This document shows, piece after piece, positions 20,701-30,600 of a stretch of DNA of 64,000 nucleotides; the first letter of the stretch is position 1, and every line of letters starts with the position of its first letter. Under the pieces are notes generated by a model. The model saw only the letters and a list, made by a program, of their open reading frames with translations, was not told where the DNA came from and made no database searches. Source of the DNA: Tritrichomonas musculus (taxonomy: Eukaryota > Parabasalia > Tritrichomonadida > Tritrichomonadidae); assembly GCA_039105265.1 (NCBI GenBank), contig JAPFFF010000042.1, positions 682,001 through 746,000 on the forward strand, given 5' to 3'. The position numbers and the translations under genes are program-made.

Positions 20701-23124
20701 AGTCGAATTGGAAGCCAGAATGAAAGTAACATATCAACTTATGACTTCTCTCAAATTAATGATAATATTAATTCAACTCATAAGATTTTGAGTTTGACAA
20801 AAATTGCTTCGAATTTCCAACTCGAAGATTTGAGAAGCATCATGAATTGCAACTCTTCTGTCTACTCAATTTGCTTGGATGGTGACCGTTCATCAATCTT
20901 CATAGCAACTGACAACGGTGTCAAATCCAACTCACTCAGCAAGCTCAGAGAAAGAAACATAGAATTGAATTCATCTGAAGAATCCAAGGAAAGCAATGAA
21001 GGAATCTTCCTACACTTCAACAACAACACAGAAGACTTATCAAATGAATTCCAAGAGAATGAAAACGAAAACGAAAACGAGAATGAAAAAGAAAAAGAAA
21101 ACGAACCTAAAATTGAAGAGGAGGAAGAAGATACTACTGAAAAAGCTCAAAATTTGAATAACGCTGATAATCTGAAAGCTGATTCTATTGGCAGCATTTC
21201 GCAGGCTTCTAGTTCAATGGAGTTGCCTACTGACCAGCCGTCTACAAGCCAGAGCGGAAAGAGCAAGAAATCAAAGGAAAAGAAGAAATCAATGACAGCA
21301 GCTCCTAGCAAGCAGCCAAAGTCAGCAGCTCCTGCAATGAAAGCAAAGATCCAGCTCATGGAAGAGACGCCAACATGCGCACTAACAAGCCCCTCAGGAA
21401 ACACGTTCCTCGTTGGCTACAAGAATGGAAAAGTTGATCTTTTCATCTTGAAAGATCCTTCTCAACAACTGACAAACAGCAGCACTGAGTTGAGCGACAA
21501 GTCGGGCGAGCCAAGCGAGCCGAGCAGGACTGACAGCGAGCAGTCTCTGAAAGAGAAAAGAAAGGAGAGAAGAAACAGCGAGAAAAATGACAAGAGCGAA
21601 TCAACAGATTCCTCCGATAAGAAGAAGAAGAAGAGGAGGAGGAGAAGCAGCGATAAAGGAGAGAAAAGTGACATGAGTGAATCAACAGAGAACACAAAAG
21701 ATGATGAAAAGAGAAGAAAGAGGAGGAGAAGTGCCGATAAAGGAGAGAAAAGTGACATGAGTGAATCAACAGAGAACACAAAAGATGATGAAAAGAGAAG
21801 AAAGAAGAAGAGAAGTGCCGATAAAGAAGACAAAAGTGAATCAACTGAATCAAAGTCAATTACTGACGCTGAAAAAGCCAGAAAATCAAAGAGCGCAACA
21901 AAAAGTGAATCAAATGAAAACCTCAAAGACAGCGAAAAGAGCAAGAAAAGCAGATCACTTGAAAAAAGCGATTCCAACGAGAAACTCAAAGACAGCGAAA
22001 AGAGCAAGAAAAGCAAATCACTTGAAAAAAGCGATTCCAATGAGAAACTCAAAGACAGCGAAAAGAGCAAGAAAAGCAGATCACTTGAAAAAAGCGATTC
22101 CAATGAGAAACTCAAAGACAGCGAAAAGAGCAAGAAAAGCAAATCACTTGAAAAAAGCGATTCCAACGAGAAACTCAAAGACAGCGAAAAGAGCAAGAAA
22201 AGCAAGTCAGCTGACAAGAATGATTTGAAAGACGGCGAAAAGAGCAAGAAATCAAAGAGTGGCACAAAGAACGAGTCAGCAGACAAGGCACAGTCTCCTC
22301 CTTCACCACAGCCACAGCAATCGCAACCACAACCACAGCCAAAGAAGTCAAAGATCAACTTTGATTTCAATTACTACAAAGTGATCACAATCAACCCGCC
22401 AAACAACGTTCCGTGCACGTCACTTGCCTTCTCAAGCGACAGCAGACTGATTGCTGCAGCTCACAAGAACATCGTCAGCCTCTGGTCTTTGAACACGATT
22501 GAAACCGATCCAAGTACGAAAGAGCCACTTCCACTTTCTGCCTTCAACACGATTGACACATTTTCAGAGGAATGCACGCACATCCAGTTCCTTCAGGGCA
22601 CAGCACTTCTCGTTACAGCGCAAGCGGAATCAAGCCGATTCAAAGGCAATCTTTGTTTCTGGGACGCTCTTCTTCCAAACCGCTCAGCTCTCGTTGCATC
22701 ACTCGAGCTCAAAGAGCAGTACGGACGCGTCCTTTCTCTCACCTATTCGCCCTCATTTTCGAAGATTTTCGCTGGAACTTCGCGAGGACTCACTTTGGTG
22801 ATCGACACAAAGAAGTTCTGCATTATTAACGCAATCGCATGCTTCACCAAAAAGGCCCATGAGGGAGTTCAATCAATCGCAATCGACGCTCAACAACTCT
22901 TCTTCGTAACTGGATCATCGAGCGGAAACGTGAAGGTGTTCGACGCGCATGACTACACGTGCTTGTGCGAGAAAGAGATGGTCCACACAAAGAAGGTCCT
23001 TAGGTCTAGAGGAAAACTTCGCGATTTCGCGATTTCAGCGATTGCTATCAACGAGAAAATGATCTACACTTGCGGATATGATGGAGCTGTCAAATCGTTG
23101 CACATGAATTTGACTTCTTCTTAA
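14725..23124 (+). CDS. DMXL/Rabconnectin-3 (Rav1-type) WD40 protein, V-ATPase assembly factor
   Basis: The 2799-residue protein opens with a Rav1/DMXL-type beta-propeller region (PGDSNALYKHCFAI, LIAYGSSNNVVI, IVIWEP) covering roughly residues 1-660. The Rav1 core follows near residues 1040-1190, with FFWMKDLKFLIDKL and the hallmark KNGYSALSKHDFYTAAAMF. A disordered stretch runs at about 1290-1600. C-terminal WD40 blades lie near 2040, 2212 and 2552-2799, including NLCFWDALLPNRSALVASL and GSSSGNVKVFD, which closely fit DMXL proteins. The family acts in the RAVE/Rabconnectin complex that assembles V-ATPase on endomembranes; that role is inferred from family. Long Ser/Lys/Glu repeats interrupt the C-terminal propeller. 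Confidence 0.9.
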   Translation: MNSEQLIDIKPRLISPGDSNALYKHCFAITYFQGKQLIAYGSSNNVVITSNTFTIVDELKGDRPDAVVTAVAWATYSGRLSSFETNQNDYQRIVIWEPKRSSGHWEKLQVIKVDIEIICLSWSKGDNILCTASKQNFQIHVREENKKRNHQNPTDQNSEDNKNNNILKCVYTNNVPTEFCSHSRDSRFILTLPVRPDKKKVNNDKKVSMKGVLIYYKRGKSDNDYKNVLIKHPAPVISARWRTSDQSHGNCCFMTVSEDRVVRIWYETSVNENFKFSVVASLPSTRNILVASFISTSSKYISNSPLFEGDNDENESERADDSNDTFTYLSKQYKDAYAYGNGHLVKRDGNYRETYVNDKNGDSQNFFYFLTFDKNQYLAIWKVTGLSSNIRTTPKISQLLTKDIRLGIEPNAVNNIYAFCRLSSEFSLNSSGKNVTQPMSLSLILQNNLIGSLTSLDLSINSASLYLTNFISIHGHQSDIKSIRINKDYPFMVTLGEKHNRNDKSHNYNFPFIWKFNDTDVYDPSILSNFFYQLDVELEAVDWLYSNSKLIGYSDQKFKIIKLIRSNAPVADLKPTDINFQFKNLLNSNVKDFRVLCGNEENGVHNYILSILFEHDFYLLHLNDMKISELLHLQEENDEFVDLCDSYISQLFHDAGALLCLIASKHKAYSIFLNKDILKVSSNSDSKTLKTVGPASTPPKSKPFSLLIPSAKKEEAQQTPKKTVEVAAYSTIFDTTNQEEEIRSLCYIHPAYYVIACDHTIYFCRRYSCSLNDVREFQKISVDYIPLQIRCNPHGMVSIVSEKKIELYHQIRSTSEFGKSNLHWEKFAQQETNSSSVVEWSLDGFLIYASNENIYSLTKYMDTYFYDESRMFATVHNSMASHSLSIQDMNVAILIPLAISGRTDLVLNMLDYLDQYYDNRRINIFYQNYVLNYNEESKKPFEKDVDALLDSLYTKAKMNSIITFSERENEEFIRFILNLKKLLQIQPESLDQRSIPAARAIALDETHSIPFDLINLAYISHDQVKLLDCVNFQNWESILNSGVFFWMKDLKFLIDKLVPFAISNFSTRRDVAIIILSMTHKFVVLKQLFKKAGDEARASFFGRNFNLPKEKKSAEKNGYSALSKHDFYTAAAMFVLSGNITVAIRILMQNTPDVALAYLLCRYKEDNNQSLNKIIDEFLEPRAKEANDDAAIDFFKKQKNPDYQYSLDERIRNEKAGNLVPTSNYFYDMRFVSCEVLTTTIEQKADLCLCFLLSGANFLNTIYLNHLGKYVFHKDEGPKETIHESQSTNFDFKFQTFTDESDNDTDETTEEISDEITVKEIDAFSFGGVMGTSYTSSFGDDFSYSDDDFDSDSESSSKETKPQANSGLSAQTSNRRFSVIKSITPNAKKPSLLQPQQQQQTNLPRLQPNPNLNDSSIPKMPPLLSNNNNNNNPKVHFPSSASNESFSSGGGGDNQLSPFPKANNITSPSNSLDKLPSGEDTKEPFMGQSQPLRLKTSFAPQTRDSSQQSPPANHIRRTSRIFSSNISTLMNPSMSNLANKYENYLIDENKTRQPILIKPNIHQSSSTTKLYTEVHSDGSDFSDDDINMNSKAQTFDLSVSGGVQQLQSQANWLLDIVVFNISRLRLEQFMNTQFSNEDNLISLIHTKIREASGNISQMMTHFNNYLIRSCKRRGIISRRLLLISNEKKQQFIQDVCHCITLLPDQLIATKLTKQQIAQICRTTQVLIDIINRNLIDGLDKSTMFLSVSAAILTSIYIIALYKHDVKIMNKLLHIDLTQSNPKDFVKTIKSFLGLDEDNSIKEFLKVSFIQPGKYPPNLKVNRWGKNYISFLSNDMKKNFINSKKSLNLTQYASSLIDFLIIDTLIKKIQDLKSNPLVQKAKKGFFKDNFNLLLLNFKKSYDIITQKFTYSTINFPSFIEFDSLSEICENFDDNLNEFTNYLFSLNNRSQSISKYSMNIIQKFSLNSNSNLSSIYSSLKLSSSNSSRNVPHKLSRIGSQNESNISTYDFSQINDNINSTHKILSLTKIASNFQLEDLRSIMNCNSSVYSICLDGDRSSIFIATDNGVKSNSLSKLRERNIELNSSEESKESNEGIFLHFNNNTEDLSNEFQENENENENENEKEKENEPKIEEEEEDTTEKAQNLNNADNLKADSIGSISQASSSMELPTDQPSTSQSGKSKKSKEKKKSMTAAPSKQPKSAAPAMKAKIQLMEETPTCALTSPSGNTFLVGYKNGKVDLFILKDPSQQLTNSSTELSDKSGEPSEPSRTDSEQSLKEKRKERRNSEKNDKSESTDSSDKKKKKRRRRSSDKGEKSDMSESTENTKDDEKRRKRRRSADKGEKSDMSESTENTKDDEKRRKKKRSADKEDKSESTESKSITDAEKARKSKSATKSESNENLKDSEKSKKSRSLEKSDSNEKLKDSEKSKKSKSLEKSDSNEKLKDSEKSKKSRSLEKSDSNEKLKDSEKSKKSKSLEKSDSNEKLKDSEKSKKSKSADKNDLKDGEKSKKSKSGTKNESADKAQSPPSPQPQQSQPQPQPKKSKINFDFNYYKVITINPPNNVPCTSLAFSSDSRLIAAAHKNIVSLWSLNTIETDPSTKEPLPLSAFNTIDTFSEECTHIQFLQGTALLVTAQAESSRFKGNLCFWDALLPNRSALVASLELKEQYGRVLSLTYSPSFSKIFAGTSRGLTLVIDTKKFCIINAIACFTKKAHEGVQSIAIDAQQLFFVTGSSSGNVKVFDAHDYTCLCEKEMVHTKKVLRSRGKLRDFAISAIAINEKMIYTCGYDGAVKSLHMNLTSS
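21652..21850 (+). repeat. 84-bp tandem coding repeat in the DMXL-like gene
   Basis: Two full units start at 21652 and 21736, and a partial third starts at 21820. They encode a 28-residue unit with GEKSDMSESTENTKDDEKRR. The repeat is basic/serine-rich, probably disordered, and lies between WD40 blades. Confidence 0.85.
21922..22236 (+). repeat. 63-bp tandem coding repeat in the DMXL-like gene
   Basis: Units start at 21922, 21985, 22048, 22111 and 22174, the last diverging. Each encodes 21 residues of the type KDSEKSKKSRSLEKSDSN. The units are nearly identical in DNA, so the array is young or homogenised. It extends the insertion between blades of the C-terminal propeller. Confidence 0.9.
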
Positions 23125-23239
23125 TCCTCTCGATGTTTTATTTTTTTTCTTTTTATTATGGATTTTTATATAATTAAAAAAGATTATCAATTCTTTTATA
23201 CAATATAATTATTTTTGAAAACAATGTTTAAATAAACCA

Positions 23240-23294
23240 TTTAAAGTATAGCAAATGTCACTTTTTTTTTGGTGAAAAATTTCTGATAAAAGGC

Positions 23295-23333
<39 letters not shown>

Positions 23334-23365
23334 AATTTGGACTTAACAAGATGCTATACTTTAAA
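23240..23365. repeat. Short inverted-repeat element with an internal poly(A)
   Basis: TTTAAAGTATAGCA at 23240-23253 is the exact reverse complement of TGCTATACTTTAAA at 23352-23365. Between them lie a T-run and a 35-A tract (23296-23330). A further partial copy (CTAAAGTATAG) follows near 23408-23420. The layout suggests a tiny MITE or a hairpin transcript; no target duplication is clear. Confidence 0.6.
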
Positions 23366-23470
23366 GTAAAAAATATTACAATTTTTTTAAATTGAACAAT
23401 TTTCGGATCAACTAAAGTATAGTCTTTTCTGAAGAACCTTCAAAAAGTGGAAATCATTCAGAAAAAATAA

Positions 23471-23541
23471 TTTAAATAAAATAATTGAAAAAAGTATGCG
23501 TATAACGTGAAGTGACCATTTAAATAAAATAATTGAAAAAA
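23471..23541. repeat. Direct repeat of 23 bp at 48-bp spacing
   Basis: The block beginning TTTAAATAAAATAATTGAA occurs at 23471 and again at 23519. A GC-richer 25-bp piece lies between the copies. It could be a duplication scar from insertion or slippage; function unknown. Confidence 0.65.
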
Positions 23542-23566
23542 CAAATCTTTTTATATTTTTACATAA

Positions 23567-23666
23567 TTTTTACCGAGACTACATACCGCCTAGCGGGCGT
23601 AGAGCGAGGCTGAGCGAAGCGAAGCCGAGTCGAGACCCTGCGGCAGGCGGTAAGAATCGGTAAAAA
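23567..23666. repeat. GC-rich nested palindromic element
   Basis: Outer arms TTTTTACCGA (23567-23576) and TCGGTAAAAA (23657-23666) are exact complements. Inner arms TACCGCCT (23584-23591) and AGGCGGTA (23645-23652) are also exact complements. The enclosed 53 bp is very GC-rich with GAGCGAAGCGAAG-like runs and a further GGCT/AGCC pairing. It stands out sharply in AT-rich DNA. It may be a foldback mobile element or a structured RNA. Confidence 0.75.
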
Positions 23667-23740
23667 ACATGCTACTGCAAAAGCCAAAATATGGATTAAA
23701 AAATATGAACGTTAAAAAGTAGCTTTGATTTTCTGATTAA

Positions 23741-24294
23741 ATGACGTATTATATAATTTTGAACTATTTACACCAAAGAAATAAAGTTGGATTGAAATCT
23801 TTATTAGAAATTGGTTCTAATGATGAAGCAGAAATCAGAGATTTCCTTGTTGCATGCAATGCAACATATACAAATATTCCAACTAAATTCAACGGACAAT
23901 TTGAACAATTGCCTGATATGACAATTGCTTTATTCAACCAAGAACAAAATAAACTCATCCAAGATGATTCGGAATTAGAGGCTGTAGTTCTTTCTCAATT
24001 TGAAGGTAGAGACGCTGCAACGAAAAAATAAAATTCAAACCAAGTGCCGGATTTAATTCTGCAGAATGCAGAGTTGTTGGAGATAATAAATGCAATAAAG
24101 TTGCTTTGAAAACTGCTACTAATAAAGGCAAAGATGATGATAAAGGATTAAGTGCTGGTGCTATTGCAGGCATTGCAATTGCATGCGTTGTTGTTGTTGC
24201 TGCAATTATTGCTTTACTTGCTTTCTTCCTTGTCATCAAGAAGAAGAATAGGTCAACAACATCAACACAAAGAGATTCTTCAATTGCAAATTAA
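23741..24294 (+). pseudogene. 3' remnant of a type I surface protein gene, frameshifted
   Basis: A first frame (to a stop ending at 24031) reads protein-like sequence with NQEQNKLIQDDSELEAVV. A second, +1-related frame continues KFKPSAGFNSAECRVVGDNKCNK. It then gives a membrane segment (about 24155-24237, GLSAGAIAGIAIACVVVVAA) and a short basic tail ending at 24294. The shift coincides with an A-run near 24023-24030, so a sequencing indel is possible. The TM plus short tail is typical of trichomonad BspA/Pmp-type surface proteins. No signal peptide is seen, so the 5' part seems lost. Confidence 0.6.
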
Positions 24295-24513
24295 GTTTGT
24301 GACAAGTGATCGGAAACATATTTGAGTACACATTGTTTTTATTTTTTTATCAATTATCTATTATAATTGATTGCCTAATCATACTAAAAATATACTTTGT
24401 TAAATTTCTCATTTTGTTTCTATTCTTAGTTTCTTAAAACTCTAATGAAACCGAGACATTTCTATTTATAAAATAAATCTTTTGATAAAAAATAAAAACA
24501 TATTAATCAATAA

Positions 24514-24575
24514 AATTCAAAGTCATATCTTTCAATGGAATTCAAAATCATATCTTTATATGAAATTCAAAAAGC
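24514..24575. repeat. 25-bp tandem repeat in a convergent spacer
   Basis: AATTCAA starts at 24514, 24539 and 24564. The first two copies continue with a near-identical TCATATCTTT block and the third is partial. It lies between the broken surface-protein gene and the 3' end of the giant fusion gene. Confidence 0.7.
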
Positions 24576-24663
24576 AGCATTGCATCTTGCAGCTGAAATA
24601 TTCATATAGTTTTATTTAAAAAAAAAAAAAATAAATCCAAATTTTCATCAGCATTAACTAATG

Positions 24664-27600
24664 TTAGTATGTTTCAATGATTTTAAATGACTCTTCGTAA
24701 CTCACCATGAAGTGATGAGTAATCATGGATAGTGTGAAGAATATAGTATTTGGCAAGTCTGTTTCATCAACCTGACAGTTTTTCAATTCTTTTGTATCTG
24801 AAAGACCGACATAAAATATGTTTCCAATATTTTTGTGGACATGCAATTCGCCATGCACCGATTCCAATGTCTTCATTATCTCCTTTTCATATTTATCAAG
24901 AAATTCAACAAATTTCATTATAGTTTTATTTTTCGATGCTCTCAAAAAATTACAAAAATTACTGAAAAACGTGGACAACGGAATTTGCTTCAAATCTACA
25001 GTATGCAAAATATTTAATAAACTCATGTGAGGAATGATATCTTCTTTGTTAATGAAGGAATACATACATTCTTGTATATGAGCTGGTATCTTTGACATTG
25101 AAGGAGGAGGAGCAAATGCAATTGAGAAGATTTTTTTCTCTTTGTATTTTTCATTAGATTTGGTGAGCATGCATAAAACATTGGAAACAGCAGCACCATA
25201 AGAATGACCAATAAAATAAGTTTCTTCATAATCTCTGTCAAGAAACTCAGAGATTTGAGGAAGAATGAAATTGGCAGCTTCAATGAAACCTTTATGAAAA
25301 TAATAATTACTTCCATTTATTTCAACACAAACTTCATGACATGTAAAATCAGTCAAGAAATCAAAAAATGATACGGAACCTCTCGTGCAAACATAAAGTT
25401 TATTCATATCTTCAACACAATAAAACTTTGGCTTGAATTGATCATTTACATCACTTGAATAAAGAACTTTTCCAATACTGAATGCTCCATCTTTGTATGA
25501 TTCTCCTGCTAATTTTAATGCCAATTTAATTTTGTTTAAGTCAACATTTTGTATTTCAATATTTGGAGTTTTATCTAGCATTCGTCTGCTTGGAATTAAT
25601 TTTTTATTCTCTTTGAACTTCTGAACTATCCAATCACATGTTGCTTTAATGTTTTTAATTGTTTCTGGAATTTTCAAGAACTCTTTCTTCTTTGTAGGTT
25701 GAAAATTGGATTCATTTTCAGATTTGATCTTATTTGAAATAACAACAACTTCTTGCGCTGTTATTTTCAGTCCTTTATAGATGATTGTGTCTTGATTTCT
25801 TACATTTGCAAAATGATTCTTTAAACATTGGATTGCATTTACTATTGACTTGCTTTCTTTAGGATTTATGTACGTTTCTAGCTCTTTAATGAAACGGACG
25901 TATTCTCTTTCACAGAACTGACTACTGCCGTTATTTAATGAGTCATTTTGGAGACTTGTAAAGAAGACTCCCCAAGAAGTTTGCACCATTATCCATGCAA
26001 GATCTTGGAATTTATTCAAGTTCGTATAATTCTTGAAAATAAAGAAAATACGGCTTGAAAGGATGTACATCACATCTGAGTAATTTGATGCGTAAGGATA
26101 AATTGTCTGACCATCAAAAGTATTCTTTCCTGGTCCACAAAGGAGCCATGAAAGATTATTTCTTATGTAATTAGCAAACTTGAATTGTGCTTCCATCAAG
26201 TTTTTATTTCCACGGCAAAATTGAGGCGTTTTCAAGTACATGTCATCATTAGAGATGAAGATTGTAACTGATCCTGGTTGTCCATGTCTCCCTGTCCTTC
26301 CAACTGCTTGTTCAAGTGACCTTAAATTAATGATTTTCATTGGAATGACAACATGAAGGCCACCATTTTCTATTGCTTCTTTTCTCACTTGAATATCAAC
26401 ACCTTTGATTGCTTCCGATGTTGTTATTGTAATTGCTCTTTCTTTTCCTGCGTTTTCGATTGCTGTCTCATCTTCATCTAAGTTTTCACCAGTGATCATT
26501 TGAACATTCTTAAAATTAATTTCTTTTTTGAACTTCATCAAATTGAACTTCGAATCCCAAATAACTAAAACAGGACGACCTTTTATCTTTTCACCTAAGA
26601 TTTCTTCTTGGACCATATCACAAAGAACATTGAATGATTCAGGTCTATTTTTATAAAAGACTTCAATTTTTGTAGGAACATTTCGAGGAACTTTGAAGAT
26701 ACCAACATTGTATCCTTCTTTTAAGATTTGTTCATCAGATTCACTGCCAATTGTTCCTGTTACTCCAACAATTTTTGAGTAAAGATTAAAGTAAGTTTGT
26801 TGAGTAACTTGGCAGAATGAAATAGAAGCAGGACTTGGCTTTATAGTTTCTTTTATTTCAACCATGTTTTGCACATAATTTGGCCAATAAGTGCTTGGCA
26901 TTATGAAGCCAGTGTTATGATCAATTATTACGATTTTCTTGTCTTTCACAATGTAATCAATGTCTCTTACTTTACTATCAGATTCAAGAGCTGCATTTTT
27001 AAGTAGTTCAACATCTTCTTCAGTGAATTCGCCAATGTTTGGAAACTCTTTTTTCAACAAATCAAGAATTTCGGGAACTTTCATGAATCTTGTTGAATAA
27101 ACAATACAAAATATATTCTGTGCAAATGCGTAATTGATCTCTTTTGATATTGCTGCTGGCGATTCCAAATCATCAATTAACATGTTGTCTACTTCATCAA
27201 TCAAAACGATATCGAAAGGACGCTTTCTTGGAATCATACTGAAGAGTGTGTGCAAGTAATAATATTCATAATTCCTGTTGGTTGAATAGACAACAGGACA
27301 ATCAAATGCCTGAAGATTGAAGTTGCTGAATTCAGATTGATCATATTCTTTATATTCATTGAAATATTCAGGCTTCTTAAATGATGTACTTTGCGTTAGT
27401 AAGTCAACATCAGTTCTTTTATCATAAAAAACAGAAGTTTGAATGTGGAAAAGATCAAAGATACGCCTTTGACTAATTCTGTCTCTTTTTGCAAGTTGCA
27501 GACTTGATTTTACAATATCAACATTGTGACCATATTTAACAAAGAGAACTGCAAGTATTGTTATAATGAGTGTCTTTCCTTCTCCTTCTTTTACTTCAGC

Positions 27601-30600
27601 AATCATTCCATTCAACTTCTCGTTTTCATCTCGCTTTTGTTCCTTATTTAATATTTCATCAGCAAGATACAAAATTGCATAAATTTGGCCAATTCTTGGA
27701 ATGATCTTTAATGCTTTGTATATATCATGACAAATAACACCACAAACATTAGAGATCTCTGAAATAGACGTGTTCTTTGGCTTCTTCATACGTTTGGTCT
27801 CGCCTGATTGAATGCTCCAAAGAACGTTTGTGATGTATCGTCTGTATTCATTGACTTTTGGATCAAGAGTCACCAAATCATCAATAGTTGTTGTTGCTTG
27901 CATTCTTTGTGTTGATGTCAACGTTGAGTAAATTGTTGTTGAAAAAGTGACATTCAAAGTATCATCAATATTTTCTTTCCTGTCCAAATCTGACTCATAA
28001 TGAACGAGTGATGGATTTGGCTGGAAGTTAAAGATAGGATTTTCATATTTCTTCCTTATTTTCTTGTCACAACGCTCAATTGTTTTATCTGAAAGATTTG
28101 CAAATACAGATGATTTGCATCTGATTATCTTGAGACTTTCACATTGATCAAAAATCGATGGATCGTTAATTCTTATTGCTTTAGGAAGCTTGATGTAAAC
28201 CATTGAATAAAACTCATCAAATTGTCCTTTCTTGATCTCTTTAACATAGTCAGGAATGACAACTTTTCTGATCGAGTTCTTCGGTATGAATGGAAACCAT
28301 TTCGGATCACATGTCAAGTACTTCAAGTTTACACAGTCATTAAATGCATCTTCTTCGATTTTCTCAATTGAACTGGGAATTTCTAATGTCTTCAAGTTTG
28401 TCCAGCCTTTAAATTCTTCCTTTAATATTTCTGTTCTGTCATCATCAATTGTTACAGAGTTGTTTATTAATGACTTTCCTTTTGGATGGTCAATATTCAT
28501 CAACTTTTTGCAATTGATGAAAACATTTGGACTGATTCTTTTTATTGTGTTTGGAATCATGCATGATTCGAGGTTTACAAAACCTTCAAAATCAGAGAGT
28601 GCAATGTGATCAACTTGTTCATTCAGGTTGATTGTCTTTATTTGCTTCTGATTTAAGAATTTGAAATGCTTTGTGCCACATTTCACCGATGTCAATTCAT
28701 TACAGTTTTGAAAAGCATTCTTTTCTATTTCTTCAACAGATTCAGGAATTTCAACAAACTTCAAATGAATCAAGTTATCGAAGTCACTCTTTTCGATTTC
28801 TTCAATTGTGTCTGGAATGAAAACAATTTCAATGTTCTCAGTAATGAAATTATTAAGCCATTTAGGATCGCATTTGACATACTTAAGCTTTTCAAATCTC
28901 TTAAAAATATTCATGTTGCTTTCATATTTAACTTCAAGAGGAATCTCCAAACTTGTAATGTTAACACAAAGCTTGTATTCTTCTTCAATGTTTGCCACTT
29001 TTGGATCAATCACCAAGTTGTCTTTGTAACTTTTTATTTGCTTTTCATTTGTCATTTCAGGCTGCTTGAAATCTTTATTACAGTTGATAAAAGCATCAGG
29101 AGAAACATTCGTCACTGACTCAGGAACATAAAAAGATCTCAAGCATTCGCAATTAGCAAAAGCTCTTGATTCTATTGTCATCAATTGTGAGTCCTTCTCA
29201 ATGTGCACTTCAGCCAACTTCTTGCAGTTTGCGCACGCTTCATTCGGGATCTCTTTTACATAAAATGGAATGCAAAGCTTAACCAATTCGCCTTTATGAA
29301 TGATCTTCAAAAAGATCGGATCGCCTTCGAAGATTTTCAATCCATAAATATTTTTGAAGGCGTTTTTATCGCAGTTTTCAAATTTCAATGAATTCGGAAG
29401 TGATAAATATTTCAGGTTGTTAAAGTTGTTGAAATAATTAAGTCCAATTAATTCAACTCCATGAGGAACGACGATGTTTTCAACATTCATTGGATTCGGA
29501 AGCAATGTCAGCCATTTCGGATGACTTTTGATTGCTTTGATACTCGGACAATGAATGAAGGTATCATCATCAACATCTATGTAGAAATGCGGAATATGCA
29601 GCTCTTGAAGAAGAAAACAATTTTCGAGAAATTCTCTTTTTAATCTCATCTCTTTTACATCACCTTTCATTGTTTTGTTCTTTTCCAACACAATTTTTGA
29701 CCAGTATCGATGATCTACGACTTTTTGAATGAAATCTTTGTATTCGTTTAATTTCTTTTCTTCATTTGATTTGGAAATAAAGGAAATGTAAAAGGGAGTG
29801 CTGAACGGCTGGAATTGGAAAGAATCATTCATTGAAGGTTTGGAACTATCAAAATGTCGTAAGCCTAGATATATTTGGCTAAGATCATTGACAATCGGAT
29901 TGCAAATAAAGAGACTGTCTGATTTAAGTAAAAGGAAATAATTTCCAAATTTTTTATCATATGTTCCAATCATCCATTTTTGATGATCAAGATTATAAAA
30001 ATCTGATTGATATATTTGCGACTTTTGAGTTGGATTTCGGCCTGGAGAAAGACATTGCAAAGTATTGATATTTAATATCGAATAGCATCCATCGCGATTA
30101 TCAAAAATAACATAAAATATTTGATGGTCTGATTGATTTTTGGCACTTAAATATGAATTCTTGGTTTGATTGGCTTTTGAAAAAGAAAAATATATATTTC
30201 TTGGAGATTTTGATGTTATATAATATAATCCATTTTTAATAATTTGCGTTGTAAGTATTTTGAATTTTTGAGCATCTGAATTATTTTTTTTGGCTAATCG
30301 AAAATCATTAAGATCTTTTTTATATTCAATATTATAATCAGTTCCTTTAAGCTGTATGGTGGCATATTCATCAATTGAAATTTGCCATTTGAATAAATGA
30401 TCATCACTTCGCGAATTTTGAATTATTAACGCACCATCATAATTAGAATCATGTATTTTTTCAATTCCCAAAAAAAGAAGTGAATTGAGCGGCTGGATTG
30501 TATAGCATTCATCTTCTTTATCATATTTGATTATAAATTGCTGATACGCTTCGTTTTCAAATTGACTACATATTAATGATAAATATGGATATAATGATTT

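Noticed and set aside
21443..22370. Minus-strand Ser/Phe/Leu-rich frames inside the DMXL-like gene
   Set aside because: They mirror the tandem Ser/Lys repeats of the real gene and have no independent support.
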